The notes under the pieces: generated by a model
Told to the model about the DNA's origin: nothing
Database searches by the model: none
The model's input: only the letters and a program-made list of their open reading frames with translations
Position numbers and translations under genes: made by a program
In this document: piece by piece, positions 1 through 13,218 of the stretch
Numbering within the stretch: position 1 is the first letter of the stretch
Layout of the letters: each line of letters starts with the position of its first letter
Origin: Trema orientale
Taxonomy: Eukaryota; Streptophyta; Magnoliopsida; Rosales; Cannabaceae
DNA: 64,000 nucleotides
NCBI GenBank assembly: GCA_002914845.1
Contig: JXTC01000304.1
Span: 293,308-357,307, forward strand
Reading direction: 5' to 3'

Positions 1-45
1 GCCGGGAAGACCTTCGTCGAGGCCTCGCCGGATTTCGACGTTCAT
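1..45 (-). CDS. Possible 5' end of a gene running off the left edge
   Basis: Reading the minus strand from an ATG at 45, fifteen codons stay open to the window edge and begin MNVEIRRGLDEGLPG. The stretch is GC-rich, unlike the AT-rich DNA that follows. Upstream of the ATG (about 58-98) lies a CT/GA-rich run of the sort common in plant 5' leaders, and a G-box core CACGTG sits at 104-109. I do not recognise the product. Fifteen codons are too few to prove coding, so this is an inference from composition and context. Confidence 0.3.
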   Translation of the reverse strand, partial: MNVEIRRGLDEGLPG

Positions 46-109
46 GGCAGGATTTTCGAGAGAGAGACGGAGAGAGAGCTGAGAGAGAGAGTGAGCTGGG
101 GGGCACGTG

Positions 110-663
110 TCCCTCGTTTATGGGCTGTCCAAGTTTTTTGAAAATTACATTTTAACCCACAAATTTTCAAATTATTTTCAAATTAATCCTTGAAAATTTG
201 AGAAATAGCCCCAAATTTTTATCTTTTATTTCATTTAAACCCAAAAGTTTATATTTTTAATTTATTTTAATTTATTTTATTTTACTTTTAAATAGTCAAA
301 AGACCAAAATATCCTTTTAAAAACTTTGGGATTTACACATATAACATATCAGTGTAGCTAATATTTACCAATACAATGAATTAAAGCGTCAAGACACCTA
401 CCAACGAAAACCATTTATGCTAAATTTTCATGTTTGGACACCTATTTATAGAGGAGTAGGAGACTTATATTCTAACGCTTATGTCCCTATAAAATAATGT
501 CCGCACCAATACAGTTAGTGAAAATATCTAATTCCTACATATATTGACACATTTGACGCATCAGTGTATGTTTATCTAGCTATTTTTCTACTTATTAATA
601 AAAGAAATTGAACTATAACAAAAAAAGTTGTTTGTTTAGGGATTCTACAATTTTTTAGAATCT
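110..663. other. AT-rich intergenic DNA
   Basis: No open frame with protein-like composition, RNA gene or clear repeat was seen between the possible leader at the left edge and the rRNA fragment. Confidence 0.5.
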
Positions 664-912
664 AGCGTATATTTAAGTTGTTGCAGTTAAAAAGCTCGTA
701 GTTGGACCTTGGGTTGGGTCGATCGGTCCGCCTCCGGTGTGCACCGGTAAGCTCGTCCCTTCTACCGGCGATGCGCTCCTGGCCTTAACTGGCCGAGTCG
801 TACCTCCGGTGCTGTTACTTTGAAGAAATTAGAGCGCTCAAAGCAAGCCTACGCCCTGAATATATTAGCATGGGATAACATCATAGGATTTCGGTCCTAT
901 TCTATTGGCCTT

Positions 913-966
<54 letters not shown>

Positions 967-1147
967 CAGAGGTGAAATTCTTGGATTTATGAAGGACGAA
1001 CAACTACGAAAGCATTTGCCAAGGACGTTTTCATTAATCAAGAACGAAAGTTAGAGATTCGAAGACGATCAGATACCATCCTAGTCTCAACCATAAATGA
1101 TGCCGACCAGGGATTGGCGGATGTTGCTTATAGAACTCCGCCAGCAT

Positions 1148-1181
<34 letters not shown>

Positions 1182-1377
1182 CATGGTCGCAAGGCTGAAA
1201 CTTAAAAGAATTGACGGAAGGGCACCACTAGGAGTGGAGCCTGCGGCTTAATTTGACTCAACACGGAGAAACTTACCAGGTGCAGACATAATAAGGATTG
1301 ACAAATTGAGAGCTCTTTCTTGATTCTATGGGTGGTGGTGCATGGCCGTTCTTAGTCGGTAGAGCGATTTGTCTGGT
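664..1377 (+). rRNA. Ectopic 18S rRNA fragment, partial and decayed
   Basis: About 714 bases match the middle third of plant nuclear 18S rRNA, from the motif leading into GTTGCAGTTAAAAAGCTCG to GAGCGATTTGTCTGG. Both ends stop abruptly in AT-rich DNA with no 5.8S, 28S or spacer sequence, so this is not a working rDNA unit. From memory of plant 18S, most differences are C to T or G to A changes, including several in universally conserved segments, and there is a short deletion near 1180. This looks like an old insertion of an rDNA piece that has decayed under cytosine methylation. It is too short and mutated to be functional. Confidence 0.9.
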
Positions 1378-2792
1378 AAATAACACGTTTAGGATGAAAA
1401 TTTAGAAGTCAGTCCATTTAATCCTCATTTCACTCAATCTCTCCTTCTTCTAGTTTTGAACCCTCTTTCTTCGTCCAGGTTCTCTTTGATCGTATACCTT
1501 TCTTCCACCTCGTTTTGCCTCTGCCGAATTGTCTATATCTCATATTGTTTTTTTTTTTTTTTTTCCGTTCTGTCTTTCTATTGCTTGGATTATTATTTGC
1601 TTTTGATCATGGCAGTCGTTTTCTTTTTAACAATTTGTCTGATTATTATTTACATTGGGTCTAATAAAATTTGGTGTATTTATTTATCTAATTTGGGTAT
1701 TTGTTATTTGGGTTTGATTTGCAATGTATAATATAATTTTTTGTAATTTTGCCTATAAGGTTTTTTTTTTTCCAAGCTATTTCTTAGGTTTGTATGTTGC
1801 CTCTAATTTGGGTATATCAAGTATCTAAGTTATTTACATATGTGTTAGAAGCATAAACATAGGTTGCTATGTTATTTTGCTCCGAACATGTAGGTAAAAA
1901 GAGAAATTTAAATTTGTAATTAGTTTTATGTCGATACAAATTTCAAAATTTTGCAAATTTCATGACGTGAAACACTTATGTTGTTGCTTATCTTCCATCT
2001 GTGTTAATTTCTTTTTATGTTGCGTTAATAATTAATTTTCAGCATGCACCTTCGTCGACACTTTTTACAGAGGCAATATGCATACTTTGTTCGATAATAA
2101 TGAGCTTACTTTATTGATTGGTTAGACCAGACTAGGTCTCTTTTAATATAAATGTCATAAGCCAATTACTAATTTTTTTATAGATCCCCACTCATGGTTT
2201 CAATATGCCTCGTCACCTAAATATTGGTTGCAAATCAATTTTTAGTTTATAATATTTCATAATAAAATTGTTTATTATTTTTTTTATAATTTTTTTATTT
2301 TTTGTAAAGTTATTAAAATTAGAATATGGTTCTTGTAGCATGTTACCAGAAATTTTTTTTCATTTATAATATGGTTAATACAAATACTAATTAACTTATA
2401 CAATATAAAAACTCCCTGTTTTTTATTATTGCAATTGTACGATTGTAGTCTAATACATGATAAGCAATCAAGGGAAACTGATTAGGAAGAACTATGATAT
2501 CTATGTGAACTTTTAAATATCAATGTAAAACTATATCAAAAACAATATCAATGTAGAATTATGTGAGATAATTAGGGATTAATTAATTATATTTGTGAAG
2601 AGATTTTTTTTCATAATAAATTAAATATTATCTGATAAACATCTTTAAAAATTACGTTTTATAAAATCACAAAAACATAAAATATCTCATAATCAGAAAA
2701 TATGATCCAAGTTCATAATTATCAATCAAAATAAACCGTTAAGAAAAGAATCACAAAATAAGAAGAAATTGATTGTAAGAAAATTCTTTACA
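1378..2792. other. AT-rich intergenic DNA, no gene seen
   Basis: Very AT-rich with T-runs (for example around 1549-1564). The 91-codon frame at 1456-1731 starts at TTG and reads like translated low-complexity T-rich DNA. Confidence 0.5.
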
Positions 2793-2797
2793 ATTAA

Positions 2798-5117
2798 TGT
2801 AAAATCTGACTTTTTTTAAGGGTATAAAAGTAACTTAAGGCCAAGGGTGATCTCGTAATTACAAATTTTCAAATATTTAATTGAAAATATCTGAAATGAA
2901 TGAGGATACATTTATATCTAGCTACATTTGGGCTTAAATATAAAGAAAATTTTAGAAGAAGGACCAAAGTGCAATTTTAGAAGGGCATGAATGATAGAAT
3001 CTTTTAAAATCTGGGTAAAAAATGTAAATAACCAAAACAGTACCCAACCAATCAAGTCATGACACGTGGACTATAGTTCTGACAATTGCGCATAAATTCC
3101 CTGAGTTCCTTTTCTTCTCAGCCAAAGCTCCTGACCCCAAAAAGTTTCCTTCGACGGCTACTGTTCACGAGAAGCCAAATAGCCGCCCTTCACCGCCCAT
3201 GCACCACACCGCACGAAGTAGTTGCCACTGACGGAACTGCGACGCCAACCCCTGCCGTGATTCGTCTCCTAATGCCAAAGATTGGCCACCTCGAAGTTTC
3301 CAGCAATCAAACAGTTTAGTAGACCGTTTTCTACCGTCTGACGTCCGTTGGAGACACCGCTGGCACATGGAGCTTTGTCTCATTGTTGTCATCGATCTCC
3401 AACCGGTTTCAGTTGTCAATTCGCCGCCCGTAAAGATTTCTCCGATTTGGCCATTTTTATAATCATTTTCGTAAAGTAGTAATTTTACTTGAAATAATGA
3501 TACGGGTTGTAGAGGGCTGAAAGTTATGAACAAATATGGTTGTGTGGTGTTGAAATGATATCCGGAGGTGTGATATTTTTCGGATTGAAAAAGAGGACAT
3601 TTTTCAAAGTATTTCAAAAAATGACATTTTGGTAATTTTCGTATTTGAGGACCGTTTGAAGCTTGGGACCTCGAAACGAAGTTCTGACCTTAAATTTGGA
3701 TCCATTAAGGTCGAGAGATGAATTTTGATATAAAATATCACTATGTTTCGAAGTGGCACAAAAATCAAGGCATCTGGCTAATGAATAGTATCGTTTTGCG
3801 TGCTATGAGTTGGATCTTGGCTCGGAACTAGAATTTGATAAATTTTACATATAACCTAGCTATTTTGGATGCTAGGAGTGCAGTGGTGAAGTCTTTTTCT
3901 CAATTTGAGGCTTTGTTGGAAAAATAACTCCTCAAAGTGATCTTACGAGATTCCCGAANAAATGACCGTCTGAGCACCCAAGTGATCAACGGGAGATTCT
4001 TCGAGCGTCGTTAGTATGGTATAGCTATCATTTCGAGATAGGGGTTCAATTGCCTAGTTTTATACCTGTTTTGATTTATATTGCATTATAATTGATTTAT
4101 GAGAAAAAAGTCGTGATTTATGTGATGGTTTGATAAATTATTGAAACATATTGGATTATACTGGGATTGGACTGTGTGAATTTGTATACATATTTCTAAA
4201 TTGTGATTATGAGGTAATACAATAGTGTATTGTCCATGTTACAGTAAATCCCAGAATAATACTAAGTGGGATTTTAAAGCATGATTTGATTGATTCCTGG
4301 ATGCGTAGTTATTGTGAGCTATTACATGTTGTACATATCACACACTTTTGTTCTATTATTGCATCGTGATAGTTTAGATCACTGGTGAGTTGCTGCAGTG
4401 CTAGGTGAGAGACTTAGGCCCCTAAGTAAATTTTGCTAACATACTTCTGGGTAGTGTCAGAATGCTAAGTACCTCTGCTATAGAGGTATTATAGGGCTAT
4501 GATGGGAGGATAAGAGCTCACTCATATACATTGGTTGATGTATGATATGTACAATTACGTAGTTTTAGTTTTAGTTTTAAATATATGATTATTCTTGATC
4601 TCAATTATTTTATAAATTTAGTTTATAAATGGATTTGAAAAAGTACTAACTATACAGGTTTAAGAAATTGTATCCATTCAAAAGGGTAATTGAATTCCTA
4701 CTGAGCATATGAATACTCAGCCTCTTATTTTTTCCCTCTTAGGTAGTGTTCAGTGTAACCTTAGAGATTCAGGAGCTGAGTATGAAGGAGCTCGTTACTA
4801 ATTTTATAATTGCTAACTATGTAAAATACATTATTTATTTATCTTGGCTTATATTAACACTTAAGGACCCGTATCACGGATTTGTTCTATAAAATTATTA
4901 TGCCTAGATTGTGAGGTTAATGATAATGCTCATCTTATTTTACAAATTTATTTATTTATCAATCTACGTCTAATAATGATCACAAAATTGTGATAATTTT
5001 ATAAATTTTTCAAAAACTACTATTGAATTTCCATCTATAAAATTCCCCTTTTGTTTTTGGCTCGGTTCCATCTATGAAATTCTCTTTCCGTTTTTGGCTC
5101 GGGTTTGGGTCGTGACA
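2798..5117 (+). mobile_element. Solo LTR, probably Ty3/gypsy (Tekay/Del-like)
   Basis: A 2,320 bp block begins TGTAAAATCTGAC and ends GGGTCGTGACA. It is flanked by a perfect 5 bp target-site duplication, ATTAA, at 2793-2797 and 5118-5122. The TG...CA ends, the 5 bp duplication, the length and the GGTCGTGACA terminus are what long gypsy LTRs of the Del/Tekay group usually show; that family call is from memory. No internal gag-pol is present, so it reads as a solo LTR left by recombination. The intact duplication suggests a moderate age. The only ambiguous base I noticed in the window (3959) lies inside it. Open frames at 3086-3617 fall inside this LTR and are not treated as genes. Confidence 0.7.
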
Positions 5118-5122
5118 ATTAA

Positions 5123-5672
5123 TTTAGTATAAAATCAATATCTTCCATAAAATCTCTTTTGATAGACAAGAACATATATGAATCACAGAATATCAAGTGT
5201 TATTTATGGTATGCGCGACATTAGATACAAATTTTCAAATATTTTATCTCACCTTGCAAGAAAGAAGCCAACTAGAGATTCTTTCAAGGACCAATAGATG
5301 TTACTTGTGTTTAGTTGATTAGTCCAATTAAATTTTTACGATTGATATTAATCGCTTTCTCTCTTTCTTTTTTTAGTAAGATGCTGATATGTTATTCTCT
5401 ATGTTGTTTCTTGTATCTTCAGTCATTTCCTAAAATGAACATGATTTCCCCTTAGAGCAAAAACACAGAAAAGCAATGATTAAAAGATAAAGCTAGAGTT
5501 TAGTAAAGAAATCAAATCTAAAAGTTGAATATTAATTACTCAATGCAGTTTCAGATTTTTCATTTTAAACATTGATCTTGTAATTATTGAATGAATTTAT
5601 TACTTTACAAAGGGTATCCGAAAGCTTCATTTGCTAACAATATTATGCCTATTACTCACCTTCGTCCCTTAC
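5123..5672. other. AT-rich intergenic DNA between two elements
   Basis: Lies between the solo LTR and the Mutator-like element. No gene or structured repeat recognised. Confidence 0.45.
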
Positions 5673-5681
5673 TATAATTTA

Positions 5682-6499
5682 GGATTTTTGGCATGACTAG
5701 TCTTTGAATTTTTCGTTAATTTGCAATGTGTCCCTTAAGCTATTTTTTTGGATAATTAGGACCTTGAATTTATAAAACTGTTGCAACTTACCCATTTCCA
5801 TTAATGACTGTCAAATTTTGAATGGATATAGAAATGTACTAGTCATGTGCAAGTTTTTTAAGGGCATAATGAGTATCTCACTTAGTTTGGAGGCAAAAAT
5901 AACAAATGAGAGTTTGGAGGGGAAAAAATAGTTTTAAAATTCAAATTTTTAAACAATTAAAGAATAAATAATATAACTCTAAATTATAATGACATACTCA
6001 AGTTAGCAATACTAAACTTCAAAAATAATATTATTGACTTTTTTGAAAAAAATAAAACATTGCTTGAATTTTAATATGAAAGCATTTCATAAAAAATAAA
6101 AATATTAAATTAATAATATAAATAATATAGCCTTTGAAAATAACTCAAAAAAATTACTAAAATACTTAAACTACTCTTAAAGATAACTCAACATTTAAGT
6201 TAGTCAAATTTTGTTTATTCTTTAATTGTTTAAAAATTTGAATTTCAAAACCATTTTTTTCCTCTAAATTCTCATTTGTTATTTTTGCCTCCAAACCAAA
6301 TGAGATACCCATTATGTCCTTAAAAACTTACACATGACTAGCATATATCTAAATCCATCAAAAATTTGATAGTCATTAATAGAAATGGGTAGATTGCAAC
6401 AGTTTTATAAATTCACGGTTCTACTTGCCAAAAAAATATAGTTTAGGGGAGACATTGCAAATCAACGAAAAATTCAAGGACTAATCATGCCAAAAATCC
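5682..6499. mobile_element. Non-autonomous Mutator-like element with long TIRs
   Basis: The element starts GGATTTTTGGCATGACTAG and ends with its near-perfect inverse, CTAATCATGCCAAAAATCC. The inverted arms extend about 290 bp on each side (roughly 5682-5975 and 6210-6499), leaving a short AT-rich centre. It is flanked by a perfect 9 bp duplication, TATAATTTA, at 5673-5681 and 6500-6508. A 9 bp duplication with long terminal inverted repeats is the standard mark of Mutator (MULE) elements. No transposase is encoded, so it must have been moved in trans. A transcript across it would fold into a long hairpin. Confidence 0.85.
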
Positions 6500-6508
6500 T
6501 ATAATTTA

Positions 6509-9500
6509 AGCACTAAGTTTCTGTGATGTCATGTATACCTAAAAAGAAAGAACACCATTATTGAATGTAAGGAACTTAAAGTAAATTCTTTTGTTAAAAA
6601 AAAAAAATCAACAAAATCTCGAGGAGATTAATTTACTCATCAGTAATAACACACATTACAAAGTATTAATCATAGTTTTAAAATCGATAGTATTGCTCTC
6701 AATCATCGTGAAGCAAATGGAAGATTTATAAAACAGCTAATTAATAAACAAATAACTTTTGTTGGGGCTCACTGGTAATTTGTGCATTGCCATTTATTAA
6801 TAAGATTAATCCGTATCCCTATACGACCAAATACTTAGGGATATTCGGGACAAGGCATTATATATATGCCAACCAATCTCTTTTCGGTATATTTTCATTG
6901 TCTAATATATTAACTATAACTATAACTATAATATTTTAGCCGTACATTACTCCACATGGATTTCATTAATTTGGTGGCCTTCTTCATAGATCCACGATTT
7001 ATGTCACTAATTGAGGACAGAAGTTTGTCCTCTAGCTCTTCAATTTCGTCTCATACGCATTTAGAGAAACAAAGCGAAAAAAAAATGGCATGTAAAATAT
7101 CTCATGTAAGAGAATAAACAGTACTTTCTCAATTTTAAACTACTCAAGTACTTGTTTTGAAATTCGAGTTCATTAATATTCTAATATATACTTCGTTCAT
7201 AATTGCCATATTTAAAATTCGGGTATCTTTTGGAGTAGTTCAAGAATATATAATACAAATCCAGTTGTTGCTATAAGGCATGATTGTGAAGAAGACATGC
7301 ATGCAAGCAACATATTTGGTCAAGGCCGATGTAAAAATATATTCCTTTTATATAATCATATAGGGCAATCTGAAGTGTACCATATTCTTGTCAATGGTTC
7401 TAATGATTTTTGCTACGACCATGCCACTAGATTGCACTTTCATTTCATGAGATGTTATAGATGTGGCTATATTTTCACACTTAATTTTGGTTAAAAATCT
7501 TAGCTATAGCTAGTGTTTGTCACCTTTAGGTCAATCATTTCACAAGGTCAAAACTGGCCGACCTTACTTTGGGAAGAAATTAATGGGGAAAAAAATATAA
7601 TGAAACTGTCTTCTCCAAAAGCCTAAAGGTTGAAGAATGTGAATGAAAGGAGAGCCTTAATTGGTGGAATGTGCATAACAAAGGAGGGAATTTCCTTAAT
7701 GGATGGGAAGGGCATTTGAGCTGACTCCAATAATAATATTCCACCACCACAAGTATACTTGGGGCGAAAAATGAAAAATTTTAATTGTGGATTTTTTGAC
7801 CCTACATCCTCCACAAAATACCTACTAGGATTCTCACCCACTTCCTATATATGGACTTGTGATGTTATTTCTACTCCCAAACAACATAATTTCTAAACCA
7901 CCAACTCACCAAACATCAAGTTTGGGAAGGAGGAAAGAGAGAGAAAATTGAATGGTTACCAATGATACAATGTAGTTGACTTTTGACTGTGGACTCTTAG
8001 GTGGTGCCCATTAGGAACTCATATATCTTTTATGTCCAAAGAGAATGTACTAGGAGAGAAGGGTCACAGACAATATTTTGGAGCTGACCTTCAGTCATGT
8101 ACCAGTTGTTCTAGATTTTTCAACTTGGTCCTTAGACAAATCTAAGGATATCTTGATATGAGGTCTAATTTTTGATTCTGTAGACGGATAATTGGATGTG
8201 TTAGGCAGAGAAAGATCTTTGCTTATACCTGAAAAAGTAGCTTCATTTTCTAAATGATTGAGGAAAATGTAGTCAAGTTCAATAATCAGCTCACCAACTT
8301 AAATTTATAGAAGAATTTTGAGTTTGACCTTCGATTTCTTGTAATGCTGTACTTGGAACATAATATATGATCCTCAAAATTCTTCAACGGAACTGGGGCC
8401 CCAAGTTAATAAACATGCAATTTCTCTAGTCAAGCTCCTAAATATTGATCCATATTCATGGCAGGTTAGGTTAGAGGAATGAAAATGCACGTGGGGTGGG
8501 GTTCAAAAAGGAAGATGTGGATATAGGTTGCATCACTTGGTGAAATTTAATTGCTTAAATAAACGTTAGAACTCATAGAAGGTTGACATATTTTTCAAGT
8601 AGTTAGATCGATTATAGGCTATTTGAAATTGATAGATAGTATATCCTATGAAATAGTTTATTGTTAATTACAGTCTTTCCTTTTGAATTCATATCAATAT
8701 CCAGTCTTTTATATATTCTTTTACAGTGCATCTCTTTAATATTATTAAGGTATATCTGAGAAAAAAAAGTTAAAAAGAAAAATAATTAATGTGAAGATAA
8801 TGCTTACTTTAAAATTTGTCATTTCCCTACATATGCTTGCTATGCACATCCTACATCAAAGGGTTTGCAGCACAATTCATGAGGTTTAGTATAGTTTGTA
8901 CTTGTACTCTTAGATAAATTTTTTTGAAGTGGATATGGAGTTTCTACTTTTTGGGAAATTAGGTTAATAAAGTACCTATTTTTTTAGTGTTTTTCGGTTT
9001 CTTAAAAAAAAAAAATGTTTTGGAAAATAGACATCTTTAAAAAATTCTGTTCAAAATAAACATTTTGATCGATGCTCTAGCGCACATGTCTAGCATGATA
9101 TAGCATGGTCCATTTTCTGAAATACACAATTAAATAATATATTTTGCAAATAACCCACAAACTTTTAAGTAAATACTTATGTGATAAGATTTAGTTTACA
9201 TAAGTTATAGTGAATTTTGAGTCTAATTGGGAATATAGGTAATTACTTGTTATTTGTGTCAAAGTCAGAAAGCGGAGGTGATATAAGAAATTAGCCTAGG
9301 GTTTAAAGTGTGCGTGATTGTGAAAAATAACATCAGAAATATGTAGAAGCTGAGAAAATGAATTTCTTATATTTTGGGTAGAGATATTTTTAGAGATCGT
9401 GTAATTTTGAAATTGTTAGAAAATTTGATCTCCTTCCTCGTGGATTCAAGCAATTTCGCTAAAGTACGGAAATTCTTTTGTCTGCTTTAGTTTTATATTA

Positions 9501-12500
9501 TTTTTCTGTGTTTGGAAATTGACATTTTTCCCAACAAGTTATAAATCGGTACCATAAAATGTAAACGTCAAGTACAAAAAAGTTACAATATTTTGGGTTT
9601 AGGCCGGGCTCTTGTAGCTACTTGTGTTCCTACATCTGGGAATGAAGCTGCCTATGTCCTCGCTAAGATTAGTTTTGTTTTCAACGCTTGATATAAATAT
9701 ACGAAGAAATTTCCAATTATAGTGCTCAATATTTAGCAAACAATTTATCTTGTTAAAGAAATTTCCGTCTTTCTCTAACAAGAAAACGCAATACTGTGTA
9801 GAGTCGTAATTTTAAACACAATACACTTATTTGATAATGTTAAGGAATAATATGAACATGGGACTAATCTGGGAAAACAATTTAAAGTCCAAAATGTAAT
9901 ATAACATTTTTTTAATATATGGGGCCAGTGTAACTAACTTATTATTGATGTCGATGTTATTTTAAAAGGATTTTTTCTTCTCTTCGAAAAAACCCATCTT
10001 AATTTGAGAAGTTATATTTGAGGGACTTAAAACAGGTTCTTCCTTCATAAATTATAGGTTGGTGGTTTCACAACAATAGTATTGAAACGACATATCGTTA
10101 CCATAAACAAAAATTTTACATAGTAATTTAGAGCCTATTTGGTATAAGTTTCGAATCTTATTCTACAAATTTGGAAACAGCTTTCCTATAATAGGTTTAT
10201 AGGATAAATAATTTTTTATATGAAAACTGTTTTTGAATTTATAGAATAGGATTCAAATCCTATACCCAACGCGCTCTACAGTTAAAAACAAATCCACAAA
10301 TGATAAAGAATCAAGATATTGGCCTTCTCTATATATATAATATATATAATTATTGTTGAAGGGCATTCTCATTAATTTCCAAATAAATAAGACTAGTATG
10401 TGTAATTTGCAGGTGCAAGTACGAAATAAAAATTATATAATGCAGAATATGTCAAATCACAAATCGTATTGGACTTGTAGAGAAGAACTGTTTTCTTTTG
10501 CAAACAAAAAGAAGACTATTATAATGACTTCAAACACAATATATCTATTAATGTGTCTGATATATATGTTGGCAGTAACAAAAGTTCACCCATAGGAATT
10601 TTATTCAATTATGATGTATAGGAATTTAGAATTACAAATATTTATTAGAGCTCACATCTATTTAATTAGGACAAATATCACAATACAATTTGCTTTTCAG
10701 TTGATCGATCTTGCTGCTATATTTTTGGTAAAATTCTGGAATAAATAAACCACGATATCATATAAGAGGTGATGCATCACTAAGGATGGTAAATAGTATT
10801 ATACTTTGTTTTTAGACAGACACCTTGACCTTCCATAAAATATTCTCAATTTAAATACATACAGGATAACGTAACAAACTAGCTAGCATATATATAGTTT
10901 GAAAAGACTTCTCAGTGGACAAAAGGGTCCAAAGAAAACCTGCTTCTTCTTCTTTTTTCTTTCTTTCTTTTTTAATTTTTTTTTTAAGCCTATGACTTTT
11001 CTTTCCTTTTCTTTTTCCTGATTAAATGTATCCCAATTATTTTTCACGCCTTGGGCCTGCACTTTCCAATAAAGAATGTGTAGAAGATGGGTAAAAAAAA
11101 ACATCCATTTTTGGCAAATTCAGGAGTGTACTGCTTCAGCCTGTCCAATGTCTTCAAGAAAATATTTATTACGTTATAATGAAAAATTGGATTTCACATG
11201 TGGTCGGCGGTCGCATGTATAATTTAATGGTAATCATATTTTCTTTTAATGTAAAGGATCTAAAGTCGAATCTCCACAGTAATTAAAAAAAAATTGCATT
11301 TCATATCTTACATAAGGGAGAACCATATAAATGACACAAGTTTTGAAACTAAATTAAGTTCTTCTTTATTCTTAGCTATATATGCTATAGAGTATATGGT
11401 AGCTCAATCTATATCTCCCTAGCTATGAATTCTTTCGGAGTTTGCGTTGAATGTGACTATTGAATAATGTTAACAGTAATAGATACTTTACCAACTATAA
11501 AAAAGTTGGCTGTTTCATCATGACTTAATCACACTCTTTTGTAGTAAAGTACCAGTGCCTAATTTATTTTGTGGTTAGCATATTGGGTTTGAATATTCTT
11601 GGGAGTGAAATGTGATACCAATTATTCTATTAAAGAGTTTGATACATGTTTATATCAATGAATAATAAGTGATCGTGTGATAAGTCATCAGGGGGAACTA
11701 TCATGTGGTAAGTAGCAAAGGTTGGGTTTGTGAGTATTAGACGCTATATATTATTTTTGAAGATTTTAAAACATGTCAATTGGAATTTGGAGTGGTCGAG
11801 ATTTAATTGAACATGGTCGTTTGGTTGGGACACTGTGCAGCCTAAATTTGGACAAAAGCAATAATAGGATCAGTCTTCTTATAAATTTATTATATTACTA
11901 GGTCTAGAATTGGATGGAAATTTTTTTCAGAAAACTCTCATGTTTATATTTTCTTTTGTAATGCTTGAGTGCAGTAGTGTACGGTTTTATATCTTCTCTA
12001 GTACTCCATTTTTCTTGTTTTTTTCTTTTCCGCTATCTAATGAGAAAAGAAATTAGACTCTCTTTGTTTGCACAGAGAAAAAAATATTTAAATTAAATTA
12101 GCTTGTAATATTAACGAGGGAGTGCACGGAAATAAAAACCGCAAAATACAACAATGGAAATATCTACTTCGAATTGAACTAATCTATCATTCATCTGTCT
12201 CTTAGTTACATAAATTAAGCTACCATTCAAATTAAAAGTAAAAACTCCAAAGAACTCTATTAATTAATTAGAGGTTAACGATCTGATTTTTTTTCAAATT
12301 AGAAATGGAATAATATCATGAATAAAATAGAAAAAATGACAATGTTTAACATTATCAAAGGAAAAAGAAAAAAAAAAAGACAAAATGGTCATAAAAATTG
12401 TACTGCCAACTTGATGGTTGATAATAGAAGAGGACAATCTCCATTCCCAATAGCCAACTCTCTAATCAACAGTCATTAATTAATAAAGTATCTAGTTTGT

Positions 12501-12638
12501 ACCCAGGCATGTAAAAGTTCCAAAATTGAGAAAGCACTGAATATATTTTGTACTAAACCAGAAAAATATTGTCAAGAATTAATTCTGCTCAAATTGGTCC
12601 CGTCCCCCTCCCCTCCCCTCTCCTCTTTTTTTACATAG
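6509..12638. other. 6.1 kb AT-rich intergenic region
   Basis: No gene recognised on either strand. Open frames at 7297-7494, 7623-7841, 9599-9781, 10353-10595 and 10883-11104 show no family resemblance or exon signals I could connect. One MITE-like segment (10127-10274) is listed separately. Confidence 0.5.
10127..10274. repeat. MITE-like short inverted repeat
   Basis: The ends TAGAGCCTATTTGGTATA and TATACCCAACGCGCTCTA are imperfect inverses, with an internal dyad (TCCTATAATAGG region). A related sequence, AGGATTTGAATCCTATACC, recurs near 46551 inside the gypsy fossil. I could not find a clear target duplication, so the superfamily is left open. Confidence 0.4.
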
Positions 12639-12646
12639 AATGTGAT

Positions 12647-13218
12647 TAGGAATGGCAATAAGGCGGATCAGAGACGATTTTTTAATTACCATCCCCATCT
12701 CCGAAAGCCAATCATAATACCATACCCGCCCTATTAACCATTCTTTTGGATGCGGGGACGGTGCGGGTATTAACCAATGGATAACGAGAAAAACCGCGGT
12801 TACCTATTACCCATTGATAATATTAAAATATTAAAAAATTAAGATGAAAATACTAAATCCTTTTTATAATCAACAAAATATTAAACACAACAATATACTA
12901 ATAATTTTTAAACTCTAAAATTTAAATATATAAGTACATATAACTCTCCAAAATCATTATTTTACCAAAGATATAATAATATAGATAGTGTAAAATTAAA
13001 TAGATATTTATATGTATAATAATTTTTCTATGTAAATATATATATCGGGGCGGGTACGGTGCGGATTATACTAATACCGTCCCCGCACCATACCCGCATA
13101 TTAACGGTACGGTTATTCCCCGCCCCGGTCATTTTCCCCGCTTGAGCGGTTTTTCCCATCCCCATTCGGATCGGATAACCACGGATACCCATAACCATGG
13201 GTTATATTACCATCCCTA
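12647..13218. mobile_element. Non-autonomous hAT-type element with GC-rich arms
   Basis: The 572 bp element begins TAGGAATGGCAATA and ends with the inverse-like ATTACCATCCCTA. It is flanked by a perfect 8 bp duplication, AATGTGAT, at 12639-12646 and 13219-13226; an 8 bp duplication is typical of hAT transposons. Subterminal arms are GC-rich with repeated GCGGGTACGGTGCGG-type words, around an AT-rich core (about 12830-13045). There is no coding capacity. Confidence 0.8.

Noticed and set aside
1456-1731. 91-codon open frame after the 18S fragment
   Set aside because: It starts at TTG and is a translation of T-rich DNA, with Phe/Leu/Ile/Tyr runs and no family resemblance.
3086-3617. Overlapping frames on both strands
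   Set aside because: Both lie inside the solo LTR at 2798-5117 and show no domain.
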